The position numbers and the translations under genes were made by a program. Of a stretch of DNA of 60,530 nt, positions 25,578 to 34,697 are shown one piece after another. The notes under the pieces are model-generated. The model did not search any database, was not told the origin of the DNA, and saw only the letters and a program-made list of their open reading frames with translations. The stretch's first letter is position 1; each line of letters starts with the position of its first letter. Source of the stretch: CAZVCG01 sp964626265 (lineage in GTDB: Bacteria; Pseudomonadota; Alphaproteobacteria; UBA9219); NCBI GenBank assembly GCA_964626265.1, contig CAZVCG010000007.1, positions 1 through 60,530 on the forward strand, given 5' to 3'.

Positions 25578-28103
25578 TTATGCCTGCCGCTGTTGATTGC
25601 GACCATTGATGCTTTCGTCGAGCATGATGACGTGTTCGCTGATCTTGCCGATCATCTCAACGATTTCGTTCATGAACGACATTTGCGTCGGATCGAGGCC
25701 TTGTTCGCTAATGGCGCGGATTTTCTTATCCATGATCGTTAGACGCATTTCGAGCTGATCTTTTTGTCGTTCGATTACTTGGGCTAATTGATCGTGCATG
25801 GCTTCGATGTGGCCCATGGCTTCATTCCACTGACCTTTAAGTTGAGTGCCTAGTTCTTCCGCTAAAGACTCTAGCGCAGGATCGTTTGCGCCGCTTACCG
25901 TCGATGGGCCTCTGCCGCTTGCCAAGGCAGGCACTATTTGACCCAATTGTCCGGCAACGGCGCCGAGCGTTCCCGTGAGCTGGTTCAATATGCTCAGGCG
26001 TTGCATGATGTCTTGCATCTCGTCCGTGAGAGACGAGAGCTTGCTGAAATTCTGCGTGGCGAAATGCTCGGTTTTGGCCAGCGTAGAGGTCGTTTTTTCC
26101 TCAAGCTTGGCGCCAAGCTGATTGACGCTGTCGCTGAACGTCGCACGGGTTGTCGTGAAGCGTTCGTGCTCTTCGCGCATCGCTGCCACAGTTTGTACCA
26201 GTTCGCCTGTCGCTTGCAGTACCTGTTGGTTAAGCGTGCGCGTATTGGTTACCAACTCTCCTATACGCATTTCCGTCACGCGGTTTTGTTCGGCAAGCTG
26301 CGCTTCGATCTGTTGCATGATTTTTTGGCTGCGTTCGGCCATGGCTTGCACTGTAGCGTATCCAGCTTGGCTGTTCTGTGTTATGCCTTCGAGTAAGTGG
26401 TCGTTGTTGCTGCGCAGTTCTTGCAGCAAACCGCTAAGCAATTCGCCGTCTCGTTTGACGTATTGCATCGCTTCGGACATTGAACGTTGCGCGCTGTCGA
26501 ACGAGGCAACGATGCCTTCCATGCGGTGCGTAGCGGTGACGAAATGCTCGCTTAGCTGTTCGTGGCGCATCGTCATGTTCGTTACGGCGCTTTCCATGCG
26601 GCCAAGGTTTGTCTCAGCACGGGAGGCGAAGGCCGCCATACTTTCCTCGGCTTTTGCCGTGTGGTTCAGTCGCTCTTCGACCTGACCCATGATGTCTTTC
26701 AGATGGTTTTCGCCACGGCTGAGGGATTCGACGGCTTCGTTGAAGCGGATTTGCACCGTATCGGTGGTTTCGGACAGCATTTTGCTGCTGGCCTGCATGA
26801 GGTTCGCCGAGGCGAACAGGCGTTCGCTTAACTGGTTGGTATTGTCGGCAAATTGCGAGACGACTTGCTGGCTCTGCGCCGCGTTGTTCCGCATTTCTTC
26901 TTCGACCTTCATCAGTTTTTCAAGCGATTGCGCAATTTGTGAACCTGCAATGCTCGTGACTTCTGCCATGCTATGAGCGCGTTCCTGCAAATAAGGGACG
27001 AGCTTGTTCATTTGCGTGGTGGCACGGTCTTGAACTTGCGTGAAGGATTGAGCCGTGGAGTCTATACGGCGAACCAACTGTTGCAAGGCCTGATGGCTGT
27101 CGGAGTCGTGAATTTGAATCTGGGAGATGACGGAGTTAAGGTTATTGGCCAACGTCGAAAGCGATTGCTGTAAACTACCGAGGTTGTCTGCATAACCGGA
27201 AGATTCACGCCGCGCCTTTTCGAATTCGTCGGCGACGTTGCGCATCATGGCTTCGAATATTGAGCGCGTTTCACCCTCGAACTTGAGGCGCACGGGGCCT
27301 TGGTCGCTCATGAGCGATAAGTCAGGCAGTTGGCTAAAGTGATAGCGGGCCAGATCGACGGCGCGCGCCAGATCGCCAATAGCGTCGTTGCGGTTCATGC
27401 CCCAAATGGGCGTTTGCATATCTCCTCGGGCGAGATTTCTGATGCTCTGCGCAAGAGCGCGCAAAGGCGCTGCCTGGCGGTTGCGGTAGACAAGATATAT
27501 GCCGGCCGACATAGCGGCGGCAAGCAAGAGGCTGCACCAAGCTATGAGCGTAAGACTCAATCCCCAAAAACGGTAGGAGTCCTGGGCCTTCATGCGGTTT
27601 TGGGCGATGGCGGCCTGCAGGCGCATATCAAAGAAGGGAAGAGCAGCCAAAGCGGGGGATAAATCACTGGGCGTAAAAGTAACTGAATTATTGTCGAAGC
27701 TTTGCTCGGCTTTCGCATAAATGGCGGAGTATAGATTTACGATGCCTTCAAGATCGTGGCGGATGCCTGCGGGAGTCTTTTCATTCAGCCTTGAGACGAT
27801 TTCCTGAGCCGTTTTCAAGTGCATCTTCATATCATTGAGGGCGCCGCGGTCGCGTTTCGTGATGACGCGATAGGACGCTTCGAGGAATCCGCCGTAACCA
27901 AGCGAGCGGATGGTTTTGTTGTAGACTTCCTGTTCGGGCGTGAAACTGACGTCCGGCGCTGCCAGCGCAAGTTCGCTACGGTCGAGTTGATATTTGATAA
28001 ATCCCGTTGTGCCGATCAACACCACGCAAAGTATGGTGATCAGCGTCAGCACAAAGACGGACAAGTGGCTGACGCCGCTGTTGAGGGGAGGATTTTTGCT
28101 CAT
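25578..28103 (-). CDS. HAMP-domain membrane protein with long coiled coil
   Basis: An 841-residue protein. A transmembrane segment at about 16-38 and a second at about 183-207 flank a periplasmic helical domain of about 145 residues. A HAMP region follows (RNLARGDMQTPIWGMNRNDA, about 222-241), then some 570 residues of nearly uninterrupted coiled coil in Q, E, S, A and L. The layout is that of a methyl-accepting chemotaxis protein, but the conserved hairpin signalling tip (an EIxxIV..TNLLALNAAIEAARA-like segment) is absent. It may be a chemoreceptor-derived sensor or scaffold. It is close to the che cluster but on the opposite strand. Function unknown. Confidence 0.8.
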   Translation of the reverse strand: MSKNPPLNSGVSHLSVFVLTLITILCVVLIGTTGFIKYQLDRSELALAAPDVSFTPEQEVYNKTIRSLGYGGFLEASYRVITKRDRGALNDMKMHLKTAQEIVSRLNEKTPAGIRHDLEGIVNLYSAIYAKAEQSFDNNSVTFTPSDLSPALAALPFFDMRLQAAIAQNRMKAQDSYRFWGLSLTLIAWCSLLLAAAMSAGIYLVYRNRQAAPLRALAQSIRNLARGDMQTPIWGMNRNDAIGDLARAVDLARYHFSQLPDLSLMSDQGPVRLKFEGETRSIFEAMMRNVADEFEKARRESSGYADNLGSLQQSLSTLANNLNSVISQIQIHDSDSHQALQQLVRRIDSTAQSFTQVQDRATTQMNKLVPYLQERAHSMAEVTSIAGSQIAQSLEKLMKVEEEMRNNAAQSQQVVSQFADNTNQLSERLFASANLMQASSKMLSETTDTVQIRFNEAVESLSRGENHLKDIMGQVEERLNHTAKAEESMAAFASRAETNLGRMESAVTNMTMRHEQLSEHFVTATHRMEGIVASFDSAQRSMSEAMQYVKRDGELLSGLLQELRSNNDHLLEGITQNSQAGYATVQAMAERSQKIMQQIEAQLAEQNRVTEMRIGELVTNTRTLNQQVLQATGELVQTVAAMREEHERFTTTRATFSDSVNQLGAKLEEKTTSTLAKTEHFATQNFSKLSSLTDEMQDIMQRLSILNQLTGTLGAVAGQLGQIVPALASGRGPSTVSGANDPALESLAEELGTQLKGQWNEAMGHIEAMHDQLAQVIERQKDQLEMRLTIMDKKIRAISEQGLDPTQMSFMNEIVEMIGKISEHVIMLDESINGRNQQRQA

Positions 28104-28256
28104 AACTTGTTGAGTTACCAGAAAAAGGCAGGAAAGGCATTAAGGTTAACGGATTATGGCGAATCATTGTCAAAAATCAAATGTTTTCAGAATGGTAAAC
28201 GACCTTTTTCATGCAAGTATTTATCCACAAGCTATATGTATGACATAAAGGCCTAA

Positions 28257-28976
28257 ATGGTTTTCAAGAATGGTATTTCGATGACTGAACTTTCATGCCG
28301 TTTGATCGCCTTTAGTCGTGCCGAGGCACCGCCAGCGATTCGTTATTTCCCGGAGTACGACAATGTTTCTGTAGAGCAGCGCGGCACGAATCTTGATTTC
28401 ATTTTTCGCGTTTATGCCGTCGCATGTGAAATGCTTATAAAGGATAATCTTAGAGGAGCGTCTGTCCGTCATACGCGAGAACATTTGCAAGTTCTTATGA
28501 ATGCCTATTGCGCGGGAACTGCGGCGAGCAACAGCGGCGTTTTTCTGGATTCCGCGATAGAGGCGATGAAAGCCTTGCCAGAAGCGATGCGAGCCGTGAC
28601 AAGCGCGTTGCATGAGCAAAAAGTCGCAAAGCTGGTCTGCTTCAATAAAAGCGGCAGTTTACTAACGCGGAAAAGGGATAAAAACGAAATTCCGCCTGTT
28701 GAAATCGTATCGGATCAAACACGATTTTTGGGTTTGCGCAAGAGCCGTGCCGCCTGGAATGACGAGGCGAAATTGTGCGAACTCAAGATGCAAGGCATAC
28801 TTGAGTTTTTGGGCAGCCTTAAAAAAGTCTTTGATAACCATGGGATGCCAAAATTTAATTGTGCTGACGCCGAGGGATTGACATTTGCTGACGATTATTG
28901 CGTCAGCGAAGGAAGGAGTGCTGGACCAAAGGCAAGCAGCATGAAGCAGGTTCACAAACCTCCTGAACCGATCTAA
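28257..28976 (+). CDS. hypothetical protein, paralogue of the next gene
   Basis: A 239-residue soluble, predominantly helical protein of no family known to me. The N-terminus LIAFSRAEAPPAIRYFP and the middle FNKSGSLL align with LYDFFAGAAPVAISQFP and HFKKGSLL of the following gene, so the two are diverged tandem paralogues. AAAGG lies 5 bases before the chosen ATG; a second ATG at 28281 has a weaker site. The genes are 8 bp apart and likely cotranscribed. There is no signal peptide, membrane segment or recognisable catalytic motif. They are divergent from the HAMP/coiled-coil gene. Confidence 0.8.
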   Translation: MVFKNGISMTELSCRLIAFSRAEAPPAIRYFPEYDNVSVEQRGTNLDFIFRVYAVACEMLIKDNLRGASVRHTREHLQVLMNAYCAGTAASNSGVFLDSAIEAMKALPEAMRAVTSALHEQKVAKLVCFNKSGSLLTRKRDKNEIPPVEIVSDQTRFLGLRKSRAAWNDEAKLCELKMQGILEFLGSLKKVFDNHGMPKFNCADAEGLTFADDYCVSEGRSAGPKASSMKQVHKPPEPI

Positions 28977-28984
28977 GGCACGAT

Positions 28985-29806
28985 ATGAAAAATTTGTCTC
29001 AAAACCTTTACGATTTCTTTGCCGGAGCGGCGCCAGTAGCGATATCGCAATTCCCGGTTACCGCATATGTCGATACGCCTTTGGAAGACACGAATGTTGA
29101 TTTTTTAAATGTCCTCGCGCATGTCGCCATGTCGGAGTTCGCGGGGATTGACTATGCAATGGAGCCTCTCGGATACGATGAAGGGGATGTCGGCACGTTT
29201 CGAAAAATCGCTGAATTGCTTGAGGTCGGTTCAAAGGTTGTCGACGAATCCCTTGGCAAGGAAGAGTTCGATCCTGTTGCCTTAAAACTAATAAAAGAAC
29301 TGCCCGGAGCCTTGCGGTTTTTTCAGGACTATCTTGAACGAAAACATGATTACATCGCGGATATGCACGAGGCAGATCTTACGCGGCTCCAAAGCATGAT
29401 CATCGATGATGAACGAAGGGAGAAAGACGTTTGCCAAAGGGCCCCAATACATTTCAAAAAGGGCTCGCTTTTGCATTTTAGGAACAGGGGATATTTGGAA
29501 GAGGTACGCGAGTTAAAAACCGGCATAGACGGTATGGAAGAAATGGCGTTCAACCATATTTCCCTTATTCGTGGGATAAGGAAGTTTAACAAAGGCCTTG
29601 TAGAAGCTTTTAAAGGCGAAACCTGCGGGCCAGTCCGGCTTGTGTATTATAACGAACCTACAACCCGTTCGTCGCCGAAAGACTGGCGCTCGTCTTCGCT
29701 TTCCGGTGGCTTGACGAACCGCGGGCCAACCAGACGAAACGGTCGCGTTGGAAAAACGGATAGACACCTCAAGTTGGTGGAAAGCGAAAGCGCACAGCCG
29801 AAGTAA
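28985..29806 (+). CDS. hypothetical protein, paralogue of the previous gene
   Basis: A 273-residue protein, helix-rich and acidic in the N-terminal two thirds. It has a basic, low-complexity tail (TRSSPKDWRSSSLSGG and RGPTRRNGRVGKTDRH). Shared segments with the gene before it are AAPVAISQFP (residues 15-24), NVDFLNVLAHVA, and FKKGSLL near residue 157. No enzyme motif or membrane segment was found. It converges on nadK with 8 bp between stops. I cannot assign a function. Confidence 0.82.
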   Translation: MKNLSQNLYDFFAGAAPVAISQFPVTAYVDTPLEDTNVDFLNVLAHVAMSEFAGIDYAMEPLGYDEGDVGTFRKIAELLEVGSKVVDESLGKEEFDPVALKLIKELPGALRFFQDYLERKHDYIADMHEADLTRLQSMIIDDERREKDVCQRAPIHFKKGSLLHFRNRGYLEEVRELKTGIDGMEEMAFNHISLIRGIRKFNKGLVEAFKGETCGPVRLVYYNEPTTRSSPKDWRSSSLSGGLTNRGPTRRNGRVGKTDRHLKLVESESAQPK

Positions 29807-29814
29807 GATAAGCG

Positions 29815-30576
29815 TTATGTCATAAACTGTTCGCGCACGATGCGTTCGCCCAAATGCATATCGGGATCGAAGAGCAGGGTAACGCTCGTAGCTTTATCCA
29901 TTTTGATGTGCGCCTCGGCTATATGATGTGTTGCCTGATCGCCAGCCTCGATACGCACAGGGCGTTTACCACTTTCCAATACCTGAATTTCAATTGTGAC
30001 ATCTTGCGGCAGCACCGCATAAGACCAGCGGCGCGGACGGAAACCGCATATTGCCGTCATGACAAGCGTATTGGCGTCAAGCGGCATGATGGGGCCACCA
30101 GCCGAGTGATTATAAGCCGTACTTCCAGCAGGCGTGGCGACGAGTATGCCGTCACCGCTATAACTGGCGATGCGCTCGACGCCATCCACTATCACGCGAA
30201 GTTTAGCCGATTGAGGGGAGTCCCGAAGAACGGTGATTTCGTTGAGTGCGAGGGCGGACGCCTTATTCCCATCCGTCGTTACGCAATCGACGCGTAAAGG
30301 ATGAAGGACGACGCGCTGCGCTTTGGCGAGACGCTCAGGCAAGTCATCAGGATTGTATTCGTTGCACAGGAACCCGACTGATTCCGTGCACCGCAAGCCG
30401 TAAACCGGCTTGCCGCAATCAAGGACGCTATAAGATGTTTTAAGAACTAAGCCATCGCCTCCCAAGGCGACCACCACATCTGCCTCGTCTATAGGGACGG
30501 CGCCGTATTTTTTTTCTAGGGCGGCGAGCGATTCGCGGGCCAAGGGGGAGGGGGAAGAGACAAAAGCGATTTTCAT
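29815..30576 (-). CDS. nadK: NAD kinase
   Basis: ATP- or polyphosphate-dependent phosphorylation of NAD to NADP. 253 residues, the short form usual in alphaproteobacteria. The diagnostic GGDG motif is in VVALGGDGLVLKTSY (near residue 43). The second NAD-kinase signature is the glycine-rich DGILVATPAGSTAYNHSAGG (near residue 146), with LNEITVLRDSP before it. I start at MKIAFVSSP because the family begins here; the frame is open 11 codons further upstream. It converges with the hypothetical pair, and its 5' side faces chpT. Confidence 0.95.
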   Translation of the reverse strand: MKIAFVSSPSPLARESLAALEKKYGAVPIDEADVVVALGGDGLVLKTSYSVLDCGKPVYGLRCTESVGFLCNEYNPDDLPERLAKAQRVVLHPLRVDCVTTDGNKASALALNEITVLRDSPQSAKLRVIVDGVERIASYSGDGILVATPAGSTAYNHSAGGPIMPLDANTLVMTAICGFRPRRWSYAVLPQDVTIEIQVLESGKRPVRIEAGDQATHHIAEAHIKMDKATSVTLLFDPDMHLGERIVREQFMT

Positions 30577-30684
30577 GAGACACCGCGGATAAAAGCCCAA
30601 TAAAAACAAAAGCGCAGGATGGCCGCGCTATTAATGATCAATTAACGGTTATGGGGCAACTGTAAATGCTTATTCGCGTTATTT

Positions 30685-30736
30685 AAGGGCTATAGGTCAT
30701 GTTTTTTGGCCACATAGACCACTTTTTCAGGCCCTT
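30685..30736 (+). other. two-tier hairpin upstream of chpT
   Basis: Outer arms AAGGGC (30685-30690) and GCCCTT (30731-30736) enclose an inner hairpin GGTCATGT (30695-30702) with ACATAGACC (30712-30720, one bulged A). It lies 27-78 bases before the chpT start, so it may sit in the 5' leader. It could be a regulatory structure or coincidental; there is no matching riboswitch family I recognise. Confidence 0.3.
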
Positions 30737-30762
30737 GGCAGTCAATAAAGGACATTATAGCC

Positions 30763-31434
30763 ATGCAAATTGATCTTCGCGTCGTCGAGCTTTTGTCATC
30801 CAAATTGTGCCACGACCTAATCAGCCCGGTTAGCGCCATCAATAACGGAGTCGAACTCATTGAGGATATAGGCGGTTCCGTGGTCGAGGAGGCCATGAAA
30901 CTGATCGGCGATAGTGCGGCTTTGGGGGCCAAGCGGCTTCGCCTCTACCGGTTGGCTTACGGACGGGCAGGAAGTGAGGAAAATCTTGGCGTTAAGGATG
31001 TGCGGCCCGTGATAGAGGCCTATTTTACAGGCGGAAAAATCGTTCTGAATTGGCCTGAGGAAACTCTGCGAGAGGAAATAGCTTCGACCCGGGGAGCCAT
31101 GAAAACGCTGATAAACCTCATGATTTTTGGAGAAGAAATTTTGGCGTATGGCGGCGCAATTGCGTTGAAAGCCTCTGATGAAGGAAATGACGTTAAATCC
31201 CTTAAGATTGAAGTGTCGGGACGTGCCGCGCAATTGAACGACGGCCTTAAGGCCGCGCTGGAAGGCTCGACACCTGTCGAGGAGCTGACGCCGCGCACGG
31301 TCCAGGCTTACATAACAGGCCGTTTCGCCGAGCATTTTGATCTCAAAATCCAACACATCGAACCTGCTCAGGACACATTGGAATTTATCCTTCCGTTGCC
31401 CCGTAGCGAATACGATGGGAACCCCTCAACATAA
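30763..31434 (+). CDS. chpT: histidine phosphotransferase ChpT
   Basis: Phosphotransferase relaying phosphate from the hybrid kinase CckA to CtrA and CpdR in the alphaproteobacterial cell-cycle circuit. 223 residues. The N-terminal dimerisation/phosphotransfer helix SSKLCHDLISPVSAINNGVE (residues 12-31) carries the phospho-accepting His17. A degenerate ATPase-like fold follows, ending in the family-typical HFDLKIQHIEPAQDTLEF. It stands directly before cheA (78 bp), and ctrA is only about 6.5 kb away, so phosphorelay output and chemotaxis genes are in one neighbourhood. cckA itself is not in this window. Confidence 0.92.
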   Translation: MQIDLRVVELLSSKLCHDLISPVSAINNGVELIEDIGGSVVEEAMKLIGDSAALGAKRLRLYRLAYGRAGSEENLGVKDVRPVIEAYFTGGKIVLNWPEETLREEIASTRGAMKTLINLMIFGEEILAYGGAIALKASDEGNDVKSLKIEVSGRAAQLNDGLKAALEGSTPVEELTPRTVQAYITGRFAEHFDLKIQHIEPAQDTLEFILPLPRSEYDGNPST

Positions 31435-31512
31435 TATTTTGTTAACGTTTGGTAACCATGATGGCTCTTCGTGGTTTGGCCACGGTTTAGCGATTCTTGA
31501 GGGAGCTCCTCT

Positions 31513-34152
31513 ATGGATGATTTGTTGCGCGACTTTTTGACGGAAACCGCCGAAAGCATTGCAAAACTCGATGTCGAACTCGTTAAGCTGGAACAGAATC
31601 CTAACGACCCGGAGTTGCTCAGCGATATCTTTCGTTTGGTGCATACGATCAAAGGCACGTGCGGCTTTTTGGGATTGCCGCGTCTTGAGCATGTGGCTCA
31701 TGCCGGCGAAAATGTCCTCGGCAAGTTCCGCGACGGCGCCTTGCCCGTAACGCCGCATATCGTCAGCGTCATTTTACGTTCGATAGATACGATTAAAGGG
31801 CTGCTTTCGGTCTTGGAAGAAACCGAAGCGGAACCCCCCGGAAACGATGATGAACTTATCGCAGCCCTTAACGCTATAGCCGAAGGCGAAGAGCCTTCGG
31901 CGGAAATAAAGGAAACCAAAATAGAAGAGGTAGCCATGGCACCAGAACCCACGCCTCCGCAAGAGCCGGATTTTACCCCTGTTAAGGCAGAAGAAATGGG
32001 CAAGGTTGAAGAAGCACCCGTGATAGCGGAGGCCGCCCAAGGAAATAAAAAACAGGAAGTTACGGCTCACGAGGAGCAGGGCGTAGCCAAAGAGTCCGCC
32101 GTGGCCAGCCAGTCGATCCGCGTGAGCGTCGATCAGCTTGAAAATCTTATGGTTATCGCCAGCGAATTGGTGCTGACGCGTAACCAGCTCATGCAAATTT
32201 TACGAGGCCAAAAAGACAGCGCGTTCGCAGCGCCGCTGCAACGCCTCAACCATGTGACGTCGGAATTGCAGGAAGGCGTCATGAAGACGCGCATGCAACC
32301 CATCGGCAACGCATGGTCGAAGTTTCCGCGTATCGTGCGCGATCTGGCGCATGAGCTGGGCAAGAAAATTGATCTGCAAATGGTCGGCGCCGAAACAGAA
32401 CTCGACCGTCAGGTACTGGAGCTCATCAAGGATCCGTTAACGCACATGGTGCGCAACTCGGCGGATCATGGCATCGAAATCCCGGCGGACCGCCAGATGG
32501 CCGGAAAGCCGGAAACCGGCACGATCTTGCTGAACGCTTATCATGAAGGCGGGCATATCCTGATTGAAATTTCCGACGATGGTCGCGGCCTTTCGATCAA
32601 CAAGATCAAGACCAAGGCCGTGCAAAACGGGCTTGCGACTGAGGCCGAGATCAACAGCATGACCGACCAGCAGGTTATGCAGTTCATTTTCCGTCCCGGT
32701 TTTTCCACGGCGGCGAAAGTGACTTCGGTATCCGGTCGCGGCGTCGGCATGGATGTCGTCAAGACGAACATCGAAAAAATCGGGGGCACGGTCGATCTGC
32801 AATCAACGGAAGGCAAAGGCTCGCGGTTCCTGATCAAGATACCGTTGACTCTCGCTATCGTGTCGGCCCTCATCGTCGAATGCGCTGGCGAAAGATTCGC
32901 CATTCCGCAGATTTGCGTCGTCGAGCTTGTGCACGCTTCATCGCAGAGCGAGCATCGCATTGAGCACATCAACAACACGCCCGTTTTAAGGTTGCGTAAC
33001 CATCTTTTGCCGCTTGTCTCGTTGCGTAAGACGCTTAAGCTCGGCGAAGAGAGCAATTCTTCCGATACGGCGTTTATCGTCGTGATACAGGTCGGCAGCT
33101 CGTCGTTCGGGTGCATCGTCGATCGCGTATTCGATACCGAGGAAATTGTGGTGAAGCCCGTGTCGCCGATCTTGCGAAACATTCACATGTTCTCGGGCAA
33201 CACCATACTCGGCGACGGAACGGTCATTATGATCCTCGATCCGAACGGATTGGCGTCTCAGGTCGGCGAAATACATTCCAGCGCGGCTACGGTCAGCAAG
33301 CAGGCGACGCAGATTTCGCATGCGCATTCAGAAGGCAAGCAATCGCTCCTCTTGTTCCGCGCGGGCGGCGAAGCGCCGAAGGCCGTGCCATTGTCGCTGG
33401 TGGCGAGACTTGAAGAAATCGAGCGGAAATCCATCGAATACTCGGACGGCAAGCCTGTGGTGCAATACCGCGGCAAGCTCATGCCGCTTATCCCGATCGA
33501 ATCCGGCTTTCAGCTCGGCAAAGAAGGCATGCAGCCCATTCTTGTTTTCAGCGATCGCGACAAGAGCATGGGGCTTATGGTCGATGAAATCGTCGACATT
33601 GTCGAAGACCGGATGGACGTCAATCTCTCCGCGAGTCGGCCCGGGTTCCTTGGCAGCGCCATTATTGTCGGCAAGGCCACGGATATCGTGGATACGGGCC
33701 ATTACCTGGCCCAGGCCTTCCACGATTGGTTCGGCGCGCAGGATGAGAGCGCTCTGGATGAAGAGAAGTTGCATCGCGTTCTTCTTGTTGACGACAGCCC
33801 GTTCTTCCGCAATCTGCTGACGCCTTTGCTGAAAGTCGCAGGTTACACGGTAAAAACGGCCGAGAACGCCAGTGAAGCTCTCAAGATGGAAGAAAACGGC
33901 GAAATCTTCGACGTTATCGTCAGCGACATCGAGATGCCGGGCATGAATGGGTTCGATTTCGCTTCCAAAGTCCGCCGCGAAGGCGGTAAGTGGAGCGAAA
34001 CGCCCTTTATCGCGCTGTCGTCGCACGCGACGCCGCGCGATATGGAACGAGGACGCCAGGCAGGTTTTACGGATTATGTGGCCAAGTTCAACCGTGAAGC
34101 TCTCCTTGATACCCTTCAACAAACCCTCAGCAACATCAGGGTGAACGTATGA
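31513..34152 (+). CDS. cheA: chemotaxis histidine kinase CheA with C-terminal receiver
   Basis: An 879-residue hybrid CheA. The N-terminal phosphotransfer domain has IFRLVHTIKGTCGFLG with His44. An acidic, Ala/Pro-rich linker (about 125-205) stands where the P2 domain would be. The dimerisation helices and ATPase follow (N box HMVRNSADHGIE near residue 311; G boxes ISDDGRG and GRGVGMDVV). A CheW-like domain (about 460-600), a second, more diverged CheW-like domain (about 610-745) and a receiver (about 754-879) complete it. The receiver has VLLVDDSPFF and the phospho-acceptor Asp in VSDIEMPGMNG near residue 805. The receiver may act as a phosphate sink. It overlaps cheW by ATGA. Confidence 0.97.
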   Translation: MDDLLRDFLTETAESIAKLDVELVKLEQNPNDPELLSDIFRLVHTIKGTCGFLGLPRLEHVAHAGENVLGKFRDGALPVTPHIVSVILRSIDTIKGLLSVLEETEAEPPGNDDELIAALNAIAEGEEPSAEIKETKIEEVAMAPEPTPPQEPDFTPVKAEEMGKVEEAPVIAEAAQGNKKQEVTAHEEQGVAKESAVASQSIRVSVDQLENLMVIASELVLTRNQLMQILRGQKDSAFAAPLQRLNHVTSELQEGVMKTRMQPIGNAWSKFPRIVRDLAHELGKKIDLQMVGAETELDRQVLELIKDPLTHMVRNSADHGIEIPADRQMAGKPETGTILLNAYHEGGHILIEISDDGRGLSINKIKTKAVQNGLATEAEINSMTDQQVMQFIFRPGFSTAAKVTSVSGRGVGMDVVKTNIEKIGGTVDLQSTEGKGSRFLIKIPLTLAIVSALIVECAGERFAIPQICVVELVHASSQSEHRIEHINNTPVLRLRNHLLPLVSLRKTLKLGEESNSSDTAFIVVIQVGSSSFGCIVDRVFDTEEIVVKPVSPILRNIHMFSGNTILGDGTVIMILDPNGLASQVGEIHSSAATVSKQATQISHAHSEGKQSLLLFRAGGEAPKAVPLSLVARLEEIERKSIEYSDGKPVVQYRGKLMPLIPIESGFQLGKEGMQPILVFSDRDKSMGLMVDEIVDIVEDRMDVNLSASRPGFLGSAIIVGKATDIVDTGHYLAQAFHDWFGAQDESALDEEKLHRVLLVDDSPFFRNLLTPLLKVAGYTVKTAENASEALKMEENGEIFDVIVSDIEMPGMNGFDFASKVRREGGKWSETPFIALSSHATPRDMERGRQAGFTDYVAKFNREALLDTLQQTLSNIRVNV

Positions 34153-34646
34153 GCAACCTCCCAGTAAAATCCAGCGGCAATTTGCCGGCGACCGACGAAG
34201 ATATAGCCGTTCGAGAGTTCGTGACGATGTATATCGACAGACAGCTTTTCGGCATTCCGGTTTTGCAGGTGCAAGATGTTCTTGGGCCTCAAAAAATCGC
34301 AAGAGTTCCATTGGCGCCTAAGGAGGTGGCTGGATCGCTTAATCTGCGCGGGCGAATTGTTACGGCAATCGACGTCCGTACGCGTCTAGGCCTTCCGCCA
34401 GCCAGCAGTGAGAACAGCAGGAACATGAGCGTCGTCGTTGATCATAATGGCGAGTTTTACAGCCTGTTGGTCGATCAGGTGGGCGAGGTGATGGGATTGC
34501 CTGCGGCCGATTATGAGAAAACGCCTGCGACGCTCGACGAACGCTGGAAGGAAATATCGGATGGCGTTTACAGGCTTAAGGAGACTTTATTGATAGTTTT
34601 GGATGTGAAGAGGTTGTTGCGTCTGGAGGAACTTGCGGCTGCTTAA
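34149..34646 (+). CDS. cheW: chemotaxis coupling protein CheW
   Basis: A 165-residue adaptor joining chemoreceptors to CheA. It is a single CheW beta-barrel domain with MYIDRQLFGIPVLQVQDVLG (residues 27-46), VPLAPKEVAGSLNLRGRIV (near 55) and LLVDQVGEVMGLP (near 100). A polar N-terminal extension of about 20 residues precedes the domain. The ATG overlaps the cheA stop, so synthesis is coupled with the kinase. Confidence 0.97.
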   Translation: MSNLPVKSSGNLPATDEDIAVREFVTMYIDRQLFGIPVLQVQDVLGPQKIARVPLAPKEVAGSLNLRGRIVTAIDVRTRLGLPPASSENSRNMSVVVDHNGEFYSLLVDQVGEVMGLPAADYEKTPATLDERWKEISDGVYRLKETLLIVLDVKRLLRLEELAAA

Positions 34647-34697
34647 AGTAATAAGCTAGCTTCTCGTGCTCCTTAAACGTTTAATCAGGGATAGTCG

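Noticed and set aside
33328..34311. 327-codon minus-strand frame opposite cheA and cheW
   Set aside because: Shadow of the CheA receiver and cheW 5' end; no motif or ribosome binding site.
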